The notes under the pieces were generated by a model. The model worked only from the letters and a program-made list of their open reading frames with translations, searched no databases and was not told the DNA's origin. The position numbers and the translations under genes are program-made. This document shows positions 1 to 7,991 of a DNA stretch of 64,000 bases, in pieces. How positions within the stretch are numbered: position 1 is the first letter of the stretch; each line of letters starts with the position of its first letter. The stretch is from Mycolicibacterium flavescens (GTDB lineage: Bacteria; Actinomycetota; Actinomycetes; Mycobacteriales; Mycobacteriaceae), in assembly GCF_001722335.1 (NCBI RefSeq), contig NZ_MIHA01000006.1, positions 1 to 64,000 on the forward strand, given 5' to 3'.

Positions 1-1
1 C

Positions 2-43
2 GATCTGCGCGCGGTCCACCGCGAACTGGCCGCGCGTACCTGA
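2..43 (+). CDS. C-terminal end of an upstream gene (partial)
   Basis: The first bases read in frame 2 give a charged tail, DLRAVHRELAART, followed by TGA at 41-43. It looks like the end of a protein entering from outside the window. Only 13 residues are visible, so no family can be named. The choice of frame rests on its plausible helical composition alone. Confidence 0.3.
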   Translation, partial: DLRAVHRELAART

Positions 44-79
44 GAGAACACGCCGCGTGACAACCGGTCTGTGATTGAA

Positions 80-95
80 TGTGACCTCCATCACG
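80..95. promoter_or_regulatory. CRP-like operator before the sugar transporter gene
   Basis: TGTGA-N6-TCACG lies at 80-95, about 23 bp upstream of the transporter start at 118. It differs in one base from the classical CRP consensus TGTGA-N6-TCACA, which mycobacterial Crp (Rv3676 family) also recognises. Control of a sugar carrier by a cAMP receptor protein would make sense. Whether it activates or represses depends on the transcription start, which is not visible here. Confidence 0.45.
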
Positions 96-117
96 CACTG
101 CTGCGGGAGGTCGTTTC

Positions 118-1575
118 ATGACGCACGGACCGGCTGGTGAACCCACGACAGGCCTCGACTACGAGGACACCGAACACAGCGGGCGTGTGGTCCGCATCGC
201 GTCGGTAGCCGCGCTCGGCGGCCTGCTGTTCGGATACGACAGCGCGGTGATCAACGGGGCGGTCTCCGCGGTCGAGGACTATTTCGAGATCAGCAAGACG
301 GTGACGGGCGTGGCCGTGGCGGCGGCGCTGATCGGTGCCGCGCTGGGCGCGGTGGTCGCCGGCCGGCTGGCCGACAAGATCGGCCGGCTGTCGGTGATGA
401 AGCTGGCCGCGGTGCTGTTCCTGATCAGCGCGTTCGGCACCGGCCTGGCGCCCAACGTCGAGATCTTCACGCTGTTCCGCGTCGTCGGCGGCATCGGGGT
501 GGGCGTCGCATCGGTCATCGCGCCCGCCTACATCGCCGAGACGTCCCCGCCGCGGATCCGCGGCAGGCTCGGCTCCCTGCAGCAGCTGGCGATCGTGTCC
601 GGCATCTTCATCTCGCTGGCGATCGACGCGCTGCTCGCGCACCTGGCCGGCGGGTCACGCGAGGTGCTGTGGCTGGGCATGGAGGCGTGGCGCTGGATGT
701 TCCTGGTGATGGCGGTGCCCGCCGTCGTCTACGGTGCACTCGCGTTCACGATCCCGGAGTCGCCGCGCTATCTCGTTGCCACATACCGGATTCCGGAAGC
801 GCGCCGGGTGCTGACCAAATTGCTCGGCGAGAAGAACCTCGAGATCACGATCACCCGGATCAAGGAGTCGCTGCAGTCGGAGAAGCCGCCGTCATGGCGG
901 GACCTGCGCAAGCCGACCGGCGGCCTCTACGGCATCGTCTGGGTCGGCGTGCTGCTGTCGGTGTTCCAGCAGTTCGTCGGCATCAACGTGATCTTCTACT
1001 ACTCCAACGTGCTGTGGGAGGCCGTCGGATTCGGCGAGAGCCAGGCGTTCCTGATCACCGTGATCACCTCGGTGACCAACATCGTCACCACGTTGATCGC
1101 GATCGCGTTGATCGACAAGGTCGGCCGCAAGCCGCTGCTGCTCGTCGGTTCGGCGGGGATGGCGATCACGCTGGGCACCATGGCGGTGATCTTCGGCACC
1201 GCGCCGGTGGTCGACGGGCAACCGGACCTGACCGGTGCCGCGGGCCCGATCGCGCTGGTCGCGGCCAACCTGTTCGTGGTGTCGTTCGGCATGTCGTGGG
1301 GCCCGGTGGTGTGGGTGCTGCTCGGCGAGATGTTCCCCAACCGCATCCGCGGCGCCGCGCTCGGTCTGGCCGCCGCCGCGCAGTGGGTGGCCAACTGCGC
1401 GATCACCGCGTCGTTCCCGGCGCTCGGCGACTTCTCGCTGGGCATCGCCTACGGCTTCTACGCGCTGTGCGCGGTGCTGTCGTTCCTGTTCGTGTGGCGC
1501 TGGGTGCAGGAAACCAAGGGTAAGCACCTCGAGGACATGGGTTCGGACACCCCGCAGCAGGAGCGGGCGGTCTGA
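118..1575 (+). CDS. MFS sugar porter (sugar:proton symporter family)
   Basis: A 485-residue integral membrane protein of the major facilitator superfamily, sugar porter type. Signature motifs are visible: GGLLFGYD in helix 1, GRLADKIGR in loop 2-3, PESPRYL after helix 6, QQFVGIN in helix 7, DKVGRKPLL in loop 8-9 and the closing QETKGKHLEDM, a variant of the PETKG motif. About twelve hydrophobic segments fit the family, as does the length. The ATG at 118 follows a GGGAGG ribosome site. It likely imports a sugar with protons; the substrate cannot be read from sequence. A CRP-like site lies upstream. Its TGA overlaps the CTG start of the next gene, so the two are probably co-translated. Confidence 0.88.
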   Translation: MTHGPAGEPTTGLDYEDTEHSGRVVRIASVAALGGLLFGYDSAVINGAVSAVEDYFEISKTVTGVAVAAALIGAALGAVVAGRLADKIGRLSVMKLAAVLFLISAFGTGLAPNVEIFTLFRVVGGIGVGVASVIAPAYIAETSPPRIRGRLGSLQQLAIVSGIFISLAIDALLAHLAGGSREVLWLGMEAWRWMFLVMAVPAVVYGALAFTIPESPRYLVATYRIPEARRVLTKLLGEKNLEITITRIKESLQSEKPPSWRDLRKPTGGLYGIVWVGVLLSVFQQFVGINVIFYYSNVLWEAVGFGESQAFLITVITSVTNIVTTLIAIALIDKVGRKPLLLVGSAGMAITLGTMAVIFGTAPVVDGQPDLTGAAGPIALVAANLFVVSFGMSWGPVVWVLLGEMFPNRIRGAALGLAAAAQWVANCAITASFPALGDFSLGIAYGFYALCAVLSFLFVWRWVQETKGKHLEDMGSDTPQQERAV

Positions 1576-3104
1576 GCGGCGACGAAACCGTCGACGTCCT
1601 CGTCGCCGGTTCGGCCGGCGCCCTGGCCGGTGCGTATACCGCTGCGCGCGAAGGGCTTTCGGTCACCATCGTGGAGGCCACGGACCGGTTCGGCGGGACG
1701 TTCGCCTACTCCGGCGGAGGCGGCATGTGGTACCCGGGCAACCCGGTGCTGGTGCGTGCCGGGGTCGACGACACCGTCGACGACGCGCTGCGCTATTACC
1801 GCGCCGTGGTCGGTGACCGCACACCGGCCGAACTGCAGGAAACCTATGTGCGCGGCGGCGCGGCGCTGATCGACTACCTCGAACGCGACGAGCATTTCGC
1901 GTTCAAGATCCTGCCGTGGCCCGACTACTACAGTTCGGCGCCGGGCGCCCGCACCGACGGCATGCGCCACATCGTGTCCAAGGCGGTGCCCGACGAACGG
2001 CTCGGCCGATTCGCCGGCCTGGTGCGCGGACCGCTCGACCACGAGCGCCTCGGGGCGCCGGCACCCGATCTGCTCACCGGCGGCCGGGCGCTGGTGGGAC
2101 GGTTCCTGTGGGCGATGGCCGACGAGCCGGCGGTCACCGCGCACCTGAACACCGCGCTGGTCGACCTCGTCGTCGAGGACGGCCGGGTCACGGGCGCGGT
2201 GGTCGAGCACGACGGGGCGCGACGCACCATCCGGGCTCGGCGCGGCGTGCTGCTGGCCACCGGCGGGTTCGAGCACAACGACGCGATGCGCACCGAGTAC
2301 GGCGTACCCGGCGCGGCGCGCGACACGATGGGCGCGCCGGCCAACGACGGCCGGGCGCACCGGGCCGCGATCGCCGCCGGCGCGGCCGTCGACCTGATGG
2401 ACCAGGCCTGGTGGTCGCCGGGACTGATCCACCCCGACGGGCGGGCCGCCTTCGCGCTGTGCTTCACCGGGGGCATCTTCGTCGACCGCGACGGTCGCCG
2501 GTTCGCCAACGAATCCGCCGCCTACGACCGGCTGGGCCGCGAGATCCTGGCCGCGATGGCCGCCGGCACCGTCACGCTCCCGTACTGGATGGTCTACGAC
2601 AGCCGCAGCGGCGAACAGCCGCCCGTGATGGCCACCAACGTGTCGTTCTCGCCCACCGAGCAGTACCGCGCGCGCCGGCTCTGGGTCCAGGCCGACACCG
2701 TGGCCGGGCTGGCCGACGAAATCGGCGTTGCGCCAGCCGCTCTGGAGAACACGGTGCGCCGGTTCAACGACTTCGCCGCCCGCGGCGTCGACGACGACTT
2801 CGGCCGCGGCGCCGAAGCGTTCGACCGCGCGTTCACCGGTGACGCGTCACCGCTGGTGCCGATCGACACCCCGCCGTACCGGGCCGCCGCGTTCGGGGTG
2901 TCGGACCTGGGCACCAAGGGCGGGCTGCGCACCGACCGCGACGCCCGGGTCCTCGACACGTCGGGCCGGCCCATACCCGGGCTGTACGCGGCGGGCAACA
3001 CGATGGCCGCCGTCTCCGGCGAGACCTACCCCGGCGGCGGCAACCCGATCGGGGCGTCGCTGTTGTTCAGCCACCGCGCGGCCCGCCACATGGCCGGCAT
3101 ATGA
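1572..3104 (+). CDS. FAD-binding dehydrogenase, 3-ketosteroid-delta1-dehydrogenase-like
   Basis: About 510 residues of the fumarate reductase/KstD flavoprotein family. The N-terminal Rossmann motif (VLVAGSAGALAGA, then the acidic end EATDRFGG) lies upstream of the first GTG at 1671, and no ATG, GTG or TTG exists between the frame's last stop (1521) and 1671. The probable start is CTG at 1572, preceded by AGGAGC at 1558-1563 and overlapping the previous TGA by 4 bases. KstD-like segments include SGGGGMWYPGN near the N-terminus, GGIFVDRDGRRFANES mid-protein and LYAAGNTMAAVSGETYPGGG near the C-terminus. The family oxidises ketosteroids or related cyclic ketones with FAD. The substrate here is unknown, and pairing with a sugar-type carrier is unusual. 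Annotations starting at 1671 would lose half the FAD site. Confidence 0.75.
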   Translation: MSGDETVDVLVAGSAGALAGAYTAAREGLSVTIVEATDRFGGTFAYSGGGGMWYPGNPVLVRAGVDDTVDDALRYYRAVVGDRTPAELQETYVRGGAALIDYLERDEHFAFKILPWPDYYSSAPGARTDGMRHIVSKAVPDERLGRFAGLVRGPLDHERLGAPAPDLLTGGRALVGRFLWAMADEPAVTAHLNTALVDLVVEDGRVTGAVVEHDGARRTIRARRGVLLATGGFEHNDAMRTEYGVPGAARDTMGAPANDGRAHRAAIAAGAAVDLMDQAWWSPGLIHPDGRAAFALCFTGGIFVDRDGRRFANESAAYDRLGREILAAMAAGTVTLPYWMVYDSRSGEQPPVMATNVSFSPTEQYRARRLWVQADTVAGLADEIGVAPAALENTVRRFNDFAARGVDDDFGRGAEAFDRAFTGDASPLVPIDTPPYRAAAFGVSDLGTKGGLRTDRDARVLDTSGRPIPGLYAAGNTMAAVSGETYPGGGNPIGASLLFSHRAARHMAGI

Positions 3105-3143
3105 GGAGGTCGGGCAAACCCGCGTGACCCGGCCCCCGCGAGC

Positions 3144-3425
3144 GTGACACAATCGCGTGCCGTGAAGACCTTCGACGCCCTGTTCGCCGAGCTCGGCGAA
3201 CGCGCCCGCACCCGGCCCGCAGGCAGCGGCACCGTCGCCGCGCTCGACGGCGGCGTGCACGGCCTGGGCAAGAAGATCCTCGAGGAGGCCGGCGAGGTCT
3301 GGCTGGCCGCCGAACACGAGAGCGACGACGCGCTCGCCGAGGAGATCAGCCAACTCCTGTACTGGACCCAGGTGCTGATGATCGCGCGCGGCCTGACCCT
3401 CGACGACATCTACGCGAAGTTGTGA
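3144..3425 (+). CDS. hisE: Phosphoribosyl-ATP pyrophosphatase HisE
   Basis: A 93-residue all-alpha MazG-fold enzyme hydrolysing phosphoribosyl-ATP to phosphoribosyl-AMP, step 2 of histidine synthesis. The metal-binding helices are visible as [15 protein letters not shown] and [13 protein letters not shown]. Length and sequence match mycobacterial HisE. GTG at 3144 gives the conventional start. GTG at 3162 (VKTFDALF) is an attractive alternative, because ACACAAT at 3147-3153 would then serve as a -10 element 8 nt before a leaderless start. It ends at 3425, nine bases from the hisG ATG, so both are expressed together. Confidence 0.93.
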   Translation: MTQSRAVKTFDALFAELGERARTRPAGSGTVAALDGGVHGLGKKILEEAGEVWLAAEHESDDALAEEISQLLYWTQVLMIARGLTLDDIYAKL

Positions 3426-3430
3426 AGCGC

Positions 3431-4276
3431 ATGCTGCGGGTCGCGGTCCCCAACAAGGGCACGCTGTCGGAGCCGGCCAGCGTGATCCTGTCCGAGGCCG
3501 GCTACCGTCGCCGCACCGACCCCAAGGACCTGACCGTCGTCGACCCGACCAACAACGTCGAGTTCTTCTTCCTGCGGCCCAAGGACATCGCGATCTACGT
3601 CGGCTCCGGCCAGCTCGACTTCGGCATCACCGGACGCGATCTGGCCGCCGAGTCGGACGCGCCGGTCAACGAGCGGCTGGCGCTGGGGTTCGGATACTCG
3701 ACGTTCCGCTACGCGGCGCCGGCCGGTCAGCAGTGGCGTGTCGAGGACCTCGCAGGCAAGCGGATCGCCACCGCGTTCCCGAACCTCGTGCGAAAAGATC
3801 TGGCCAGCCGGGGAATCGAAGCCACCGTCATCCGCCTCGACGGCGCTGTCGAGATCTCGGTGCAGCTCGGCGTGGCCGATGCGATCGCCGACGTGGTCGG
3901 CTCCGGCCGCACGCTGAACCTGCACAATCTGGTGGCCTTCGGCGAATCCCTGTGTGATTCCGAGGCGGTGCTGATCGAACGCGAGGGTGCGCCGGACAGC
4001 CCCACCGGCGGGCAGTTGGTGGCCCGCGTGCAGGGCGTGGTGTTCGGCCAGCAGTACCTGATGCTCGACTACGACTGTCCGCGAACGGTCCTCGAGGCCG
4101 CCGCCGCCGTCACACCCGGGCTCGAGTCACCGACGATCGCGCCGCTGGCCGATCCGGCGTGGGTCGCGGTGCGCGCGTTGGTGCCCCGGCGCGACGTCAA
4201 CGCGATCATGGACGAGCTCGCCGCGATCGGCGCCAAAGCGATCCTCGCCTCCGACATCAGGTTCTGCCGCTTCTGA
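3431..4276 (+). CDS. hisG: ATP phosphoribosyltransferase HisG (long form)
   Basis: Catalyses the first committed step of histidine synthesis, joining ATP and PRPP. The 281-residue product begins [10 protein letters not shown] as in mycobacterial HisG, so ATG 3431 is chosen; GTG 3422 overlapping the hisE stop is possible but adds only three residues. The phosphoribosyl-binding segment [12 protein letters not shown] is present. The C-terminal ACT-like regulatory domain ([26 protein letters not shown], read in two parts) marks the long, histidine-inhibited hexameric type that needs no HisZ. It is coupled to hisE. Confidence 0.95.
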   Translation: MLRVAVPNKGTLSEPASVILSEAGYRRRTDPKDLTVVDPTNNVEFFFLRPKDIAIYVGSGQLDFGITGRDLAAESDAPVNERLALGFGYSTFRYAAPAGQQWRVEDLAGKRIATAFPNLVRKDLASRGIEATVIRLDGAVEISVQLGVADAIADVVGSGRTLNLHNLVAFGESLCDSEAVLIEREGAPDSPTGGQLVARVQGVVFGQQYLMLDYDCPRTVLEAAAAVTPGLESPTIAPLADPAWVAVRALVPRRDVNAIMDELAAIGAKAILASDIRFCRF

Positions 4277-4342
4277 TTCGCCGCGACCACGTCCGCCGGG
4301 CGTGTTAGCGTCCGGAGGTCGAAAACACGGCCGGAGGATGCC

Positions 4343-4825
4343 ATGACGCAAGTCTTGATCCTGGTTCTCGCGCTGCTGATCGGCGTCATCGCGGGCCTGC
4401 GCGCGCTCACGGCACCGGCGGTGGTGGCCTGGGGTGCGCTGCTCGGCTGGATCGACGTCGACGGCAAATGGTCCGAATGGATGGCCCACCCCATCACGGT
4501 CACCGTGCTGACGATCTTCCTGCTCGTCGAGTTGGTCACCGACCAGCTGCCCAGCACACCGAGCCGTAAGACCGCCCCGCAGTTCATTGCGCGGCTCATC
4601 ATGGGCGCGTTCGCGGGCGCGGTGATCGGCAGCGCGTACTTCCACACGTTCAGCGCGCTGGGCGCGGGTGTGATCGGCGCGGTGCTGGGCACGATGGGGG
4701 GTGCGGCTGCGCGGCAGCGGTTCGCCGATCTGCGCTCCGGGCAGGACCGCCCGGGCGCGATCGTCGAGGACATCGTCGCGGTGGGCGGCGGGTTCTTGAC
4801 CGCCTTCCTGGTCAGCCTCGTCTGA
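4343..4825 (+). CDS. DUF4126 family membrane protein
   Basis: A 160-residue protein with about four hydrophobic helices (residues 2-34, 48-66, 86-125 in part, 145-160), corresponding in family and position to Rv2120c of M. tuberculosis. The helices are rich in Gly and Ala, with GLRALTAP near the N-terminus and a SRKTAPQFIARLIMGAFAG segment. The ATG follows CGGAGG. Function is unknown; the family is found beside very different genes. One base separates it from the next flavoprotein gene, so they may share a transcript. Confidence 0.75.
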   Translation: MTQVLILVLALLIGVIAGLRALTAPAVVAWGALLGWIDVDGKWSEWMAHPITVTVLTIFLLVELVTDQLPSTPSRKTAPQFIARLIMGAFAGAVIGSAYFHTFSALGAGVIGAVLGTMGGAAARQRFADLRSGQDRPGAIVEDIVAVGGGFLTAFLVSLV

Positions 4826-4826
4826 G

Positions 4827-6206
4827 ATGGCTGACGTGACCGAGACGTTCGACGCGATCATCGTCGGCGCGGGACAAGCCGGTCCGCCGCTGGCCGGGCG
4901 GTTGACCGGGGCCGGGCAGAAGGTCGCGGTGATCGAACGCAAACTGGTCGGCGGTACCTGCGTGAACTCCGGCTGTATCCCGACCAAGACACTGGTGGCC
5001 AGTGCGCACGCGGCGCACCTCGCGCGTCGCGGCGCCGAATACGGCGTCAGCACAGGCGAAATCAGTGTCGACATGTCGAAGGTCAAGGCGCGCAAGGACA
5101 CGATCGTGCTCGACGACCGGGCCGGCGTCGAGTCCTGGCTGACCGGTATGGACGGCGCCACGCTGATCCGCGGGCACGCCCGGTTCGAAGACCCGCACAC
5201 GATCCGGGTCGACGACCGGGTGCTGCGCGCCGAGAAGATCTTCCTCAACGTCGGCGGCCGCGCGGTGGCGCCCGACCTGCCGGGGCTGTCCGACATCGAC
5301 TACCTGACCAACGTCGGGATCCTCGAAGTCGACACCGTGCCCGAACATCTGGTGATCATCGGCGGCAGCTACATCGCCCTGGAGTTCGCCCAGATGTACC
5401 GCCGGTTCGGTGCCCGGGTGACGGTGATCGAGAGGGGGCCCAGGCTGACCTCCCGCGAGGACGAGGACGTCTCAGCGGCGATCAAGGAGATCCTCGAGGC
5501 GGAGGGCATCGACATCGTCGTCGGTGCCAGCGCGATCTCTTTCACCAAGCGCGACAACGGTTTCGACGTCACCCCCCGCGAGGGCGCCGCGCCGATCACC
5601 GGGTCCCACCTGCTGGTCGCGGTCGGTCGGACACCCAACACCGACGACCTGAACCTCGAGGCGGCCGGCGTGGAGACCGACGCGCGCGGCTACATCGTCG
5701 TCGACGATCAACTGCGCACCAGCGTCGACCACATCTGGGCGATGGGCGACTGCAACGGCAAGGGCGCCTTCACCCACACGTCCTACAACGACTTCGAGAT
5801 CGTTGCGGCCAACCTCCTCGACGACGACCCGCGCCGGGTCAGTGACCGGGTCACCACCTACGCGCTCTACATCGACCCGCCGTTGGGTCGCGCCGGTATG
5901 ACCGAGGACGAGGTGCGCAGGTCGGGCCGAAAAGCGTTGGTGGGCAAGCGGCCGATGACACGGGTCGGGCGTGCCGTGGAAAAGGGGGAGACGCAGGGCT
6001 TCATGAAAGTCGTCGTCGACGCCGAGACCGAGGAGATCCTCGGGGCGGCGATCCTCGGCGTCGGCGGCGACGAGGTCATCCACGCCGTGCTGGACGTGAT
6101 GACCGCGAAACTGCCCTACACCGCGATATCCCGCACCATGCACATCCACCCGACGGTCAGCGAACTGGTGCCGACGATGCTGCAGGAGTTGAAGCCGCTG
6201 CAGTGA
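4827..6206 (+). CDS. FAD-containing pyridine nucleotide-disulfide oxidoreductase (mercuric reductase-like)
   Basis: A 459-residue homodimeric flavoenzyme fold. It has the FAD motif IVGAGQAGPPLAG, the redox-active CVNSGC pair (GGTCVNSGCIPTKT) near residue 45, an NAD(P) motif IIGGSYIALEFAQMYRR, and the dimerisation domain ending HIHPTVSELVPTML, with the His expected to act as base. The HMA domain and C-terminal vicinal Cys pair of true MerA are absent, so mercury reduction is unlikely. Related proteins are annotated as MerA-like or soluble disulfide reductases of unknown substrate. Its last 50 bases overlap the end of the convergent gene at 6157. Confidence 0.82.
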   Translation: MADVTETFDAIIVGAGQAGPPLAGRLTGAGQKVAVIERKLVGGTCVNSGCIPTKTLVASAHAAHLARRGAEYGVSTGEISVDMSKVKARKDTIVLDDRAGVESWLTGMDGATLIRGHARFEDPHTIRVDDRVLRAEKIFLNVGGRAVAPDLPGLSDIDYLTNVGILEVDTVPEHLVIIGGSYIALEFAQMYRRFGARVTVIERGPRLTSREDEDVSAAIKEILEAEGIDIVVGASAISFTKRDNGFDVTPREGAAPITGSHLLVAVGRTPNTDDLNLEAAGVETDARGYIVVDDQLRTSVDHIWAMGDCNGKGAFTHTSYNDFEIVAANLLDDDPRRVSDRVTTYALYIDPPLGRAGMTEDEVRRSGRKALVGKRPMTRVGRAVEKGETQGFMKVVVDAETEEILGAAILGVGGDEVIHAVLDVMTAKLPYTAISRTMHIHPTVSELVPTMLQELKPLQ

Positions 6207-6804
6207 GCTGGCGGCCCAACCGCATCTGCTGGGTCACCGAGGCCACCCGGTGCCCGAGATGGTGGCAGGTCTGTGCGTCGGAGGGGTGCACCCGCGCGGG
6301 ATCGGCGTCCACGTCGGTCTGCGCGCCGGCGCCGAGCCAGAACCCGAGCCGGTTCAGGTCGTTTTCGTCCGCGGTCGAGCTGTTCCATCCGGGCGGCAGC
6401 CCGAGGTTGACCCAGTGCATGTGGTGCTGTGCGGCGAACACCGCCAACGAGATCAGGGTGCTCAGCTTGTCGCCGCTCTTGGCGCCGGAGTTGGTGAACC
6501 CGGCGCCCACCTTGTCGCGCCAGGTTCCTTCGATGCAGCGCCGTCCGGTCTTCTCGGCGAACGCCTGAAATCCCGCCGACACATTACCCATGTACGTCGG
6601 TGAACCGAACACGATCGCGTCGGCGGAATCGAGTGCTTCCCAATCGGTTTCGGTGATGGCATCGAGCACGACGTGGGTGACCCGGGCACCCGCCTCGGCG
6701 GCGCCCGCGGCGACCGCGTCGGCCAGGTGGGCGGTGTGCCCGAACCCGGAGTGGTAGGCGATCACCACCGTCGCGGGTGCGGTCGCGATCTCGTTGTCGG
6801 TCAT
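6157..6804 (-). CDS. WrbA-like flavodoxin/NAD(P)H:quinone oxidoreductase
   Basis: A 215-residue flavodoxin-fold protein. The FMN phosphate loop YHSGFGHTAHLADAV (residues about 18-32), the GSPTYMGNVS segment and the FTNSGAKSGDKLSTL region are characteristic of WrbA/NADPH-dependent FMN reductases, which reduce quinones by two electrons. The C-terminal tail is Ala/Ser rich and extends beyond the usual 200 residues into the opposite-strand gene (50-bp overlap), so this extension may not be under strong selection. It sits just downstream of the ArsR/AHSA1 pair on the same strand (9-bp gap), suggesting one operon. Confidence 0.8.
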   Translation of the reverse strand: MTDNEIATAPATVVIAYHSGFGHTAHLADAVAAGAAEAGARVTHVVLDAITETDWEALDSADAIVFGSPTYMGNVSAGFQAFAEKTGRRCIEGTWRDKVGAGFTNSGAKSGDKLSTLISLAVFAAQHHMHWVNLGLPPGWNSSTADENDLNRLGFWLGAGAQTDVDADPARVHPSDAQTCHHLGHRVASVTQQMRLGRQLTAAASTPAASSAPVR

Positions 6805-6813
6805 CGGTTCTCC

Positions 6814-7296
6814 TTACTGGTCGATTTCGGCGCGCCGGCGGCTCCAGTCCGGCAGCGGTGCGCCGTCGAGGTGGGCCCGCAGCCGGTCCAGGTAGGCGTG
6901 CGTGCCGCCGAGGAATCCGCCGGCGCTGCGCAGGCCGAGTCCGCGGTGGCTGAACCGCAGCCGGGTGCCTGCGCCGTCGGGGCTCAGCTCGTAGCGCACG
7001 ACGCCGTCCTCGACGATCGACTGCTGCCACTCGTGCTCGAACACGTGCGGGGGATCCCACACCAGGATGCGGCCGGTCATCCTCTTGCGGTCGGCGGGGA
7101 GCGGGGGTCCGTCGGGGACCATCTCGATCGAACCTCCGACGCGGGCGTCGATGCTCGTCGCACCGAACCACTGCGCGCGCTCGGCGGGATCGGTGATCGC
7201 CGCCCAGACCGCCTCGGGCGGGTAGGGGAGATGGCGTTCGAAGGTCAGCACGGCGTGCGCGCCGTCGACAGTGAGCACGCCGTCGGGATCGGTCAC
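6814..7296 (-). CDS. SRPBCC/AHSA1-domain protein
   Basis: A 160-residue START-like (AHSA1/CalC) protein. It begins at GTG 7296, overlapping the arsR stop by GTGA; longer upstream reading frames are Arg/Pro-rich shadow sequence. Family hallmarks are RHLPYPPEAVWAAITDP at the N-terminus, QWFGATSID, a VFEHEWQQS strand and the C-terminal helix GGFLGGTHAYLDRLRAHL. Such proteins form a hydrophobic pocket for an unknown ligand and are very often encoded directly after an ArsR repressor in actinobacteria, as here. Ligand and role are unknown. Confidence 0.82.
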   Translation of the reverse strand: MTDPDGVLTVDGAHAVLTFERHLPYPPEAVWAAITDPAERAQWFGATSIDARVGGSIEMVPDGPPLPADRKRMTGRILVWDPPHVFEHEWQQSIVEDGVVRYELSPDGAGTRLRFSHRGLGLRSAGGFLGGTHAYLDRLRAHLDGAPLPDWSRRRAEIDQ

Positions 7297-7610
7297 GGTG
7301 TCTCCCGGTGTTTGTCGGCCAGGTGGCGCTCGAGCGCGTCGAGATGGCCCGCCCAGAAGCGCCGGTACCGCTCGATCCACTCGTCGATCGCGACGAGTCC
7401 GTCCGCGCGCAACGCGTAGATGCGGCGTTGGGCGTCGGGGCGGACTTCGACCAGCCCGACCTCACGCAGGACGCGCAGGTGTCGCGACACTGTCGGCTGC
7501 GTCAGCCCCGGCAGTGTCGCGACCAGTTCACCCGCGGTGCGTTCACCGTCGACGAGCGCGTCCAGCAGCACGCGCCGACTCGGTTCGGCCACGGTTTCGA
7601 ACACATCCAT
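7293..7610 (-). CDS. ArsR/SmtB-family transcription regulator
   Basis: A 105-residue winged-helix repressor: EPSRRVLLDALVDGE (helix 1-2), then the recognition helix TQPTVSRHLRVLREVGLV and wing VRPDAQRRIYAL. No clustered Cys or His metal site is visible, so it is the non-metal ArsR type paired with AHSA1 proteins. The C-terminal helix WIERYRRFWAGHLDALERHL is typical of that subgroup. It likely represses its own operon through the palindrome at 7630-7643. The start at ATG 7610 lacks a Shine-Dalgarno; AATACT lies 7 nt upstream, so the mRNA may be leaderless. Confidence 0.86.
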   Translation of the reverse strand: MDVFETVAEPSRRVLLDALVDGERTAGELVATLPGLTQPTVSRHLRVLREVGLVEVRPDAQRRIYALRADGLVAIDEWIERYRRFWAGHLDALERHLADKHRETP

Positions 7611-7629
7611 GGCACCGAGTATTGCAGTT

Positions 7630-7643
7630 CATCTATATAGATG
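7630..7643. promoter_or_regulatory. Perfect 14-bp palindrome, probable ArsR operator
   Basis: CATCTATATAGATG is a perfect palindrome about 20 bp upstream of the arsR start, extended imperfectly by GTT/CAAC flanks. Its high A+T content stands out in this GC-rich sequence, and ArsR proteins bind such imperfect inverted repeats over their own promoters. This is inference from position and symmetry. Confidence 0.55.
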
Positions 7644-7661
7644 CAACTACATATGAAGGCC

Positions 7662-7946
7662 TCACGTCGCTGCGTTGAACGGATCGTGTTCGGCGATCAG
7701 CCGTTCGATGCGCGCCTCGTCGAGCCGAACCCGGACGGTGGCGGCCTCCTGCTGGTCGCGGATCACCTTGGCCAGCGTGAACGAACTGGTGACCAGGAAG
7801 AGCGCGGTCATGCCGAGGAACAGCCGCTGCCACGGGTCCAGGGGCAGGAAGAGGATGCCGCCGAGCATGCCCAGCAGGCTGACCCCGAACGCGATGGCGG
7901 CCTGCAGGAAATATGCGGGGGTGCTGCGGTTGGTGATGGTGTCCAT
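7662..7946 (-). CDS. YiaA/YiaB-family two-helix membrane protein
   Basis: A small membrane protein of 94 residues: two hydrophobic helices (roughly residues 12-30 and 40-57) separated by the turn FLPLDPWQRLFLG, then a charged cytoplasmic tail. It resembles the YiaAB domain. ATG 7946 (MDTITN) is preferred because the domain begins there; GTG 7973 would add nine residues. Neither has a strong ribosome site. Function is unknown. It is separate from the adjoining ArsR operon. Confidence 0.65.
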   Translation of the reverse strand: MDTITNRSTPAYFLQAAIAFGVSLLGMLGGILFLPLDPWQRLFLGMTALFLVTSSFTLAKVIRDQQEAATVRVRLDEARIERLIAEHDPFNAAT

Positions 7947-7991
7947 GTCGCCCAGACTGCCCTGGATGCGCACCGGCGGGGATAGGTAGAA

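Noticed and set aside
4827-6206. True mercuric reductase in a mer operon
   Set aside because: No heavy-metal-associated domain, no C-terminal Cys pair and no merR, merB or merT nearby.
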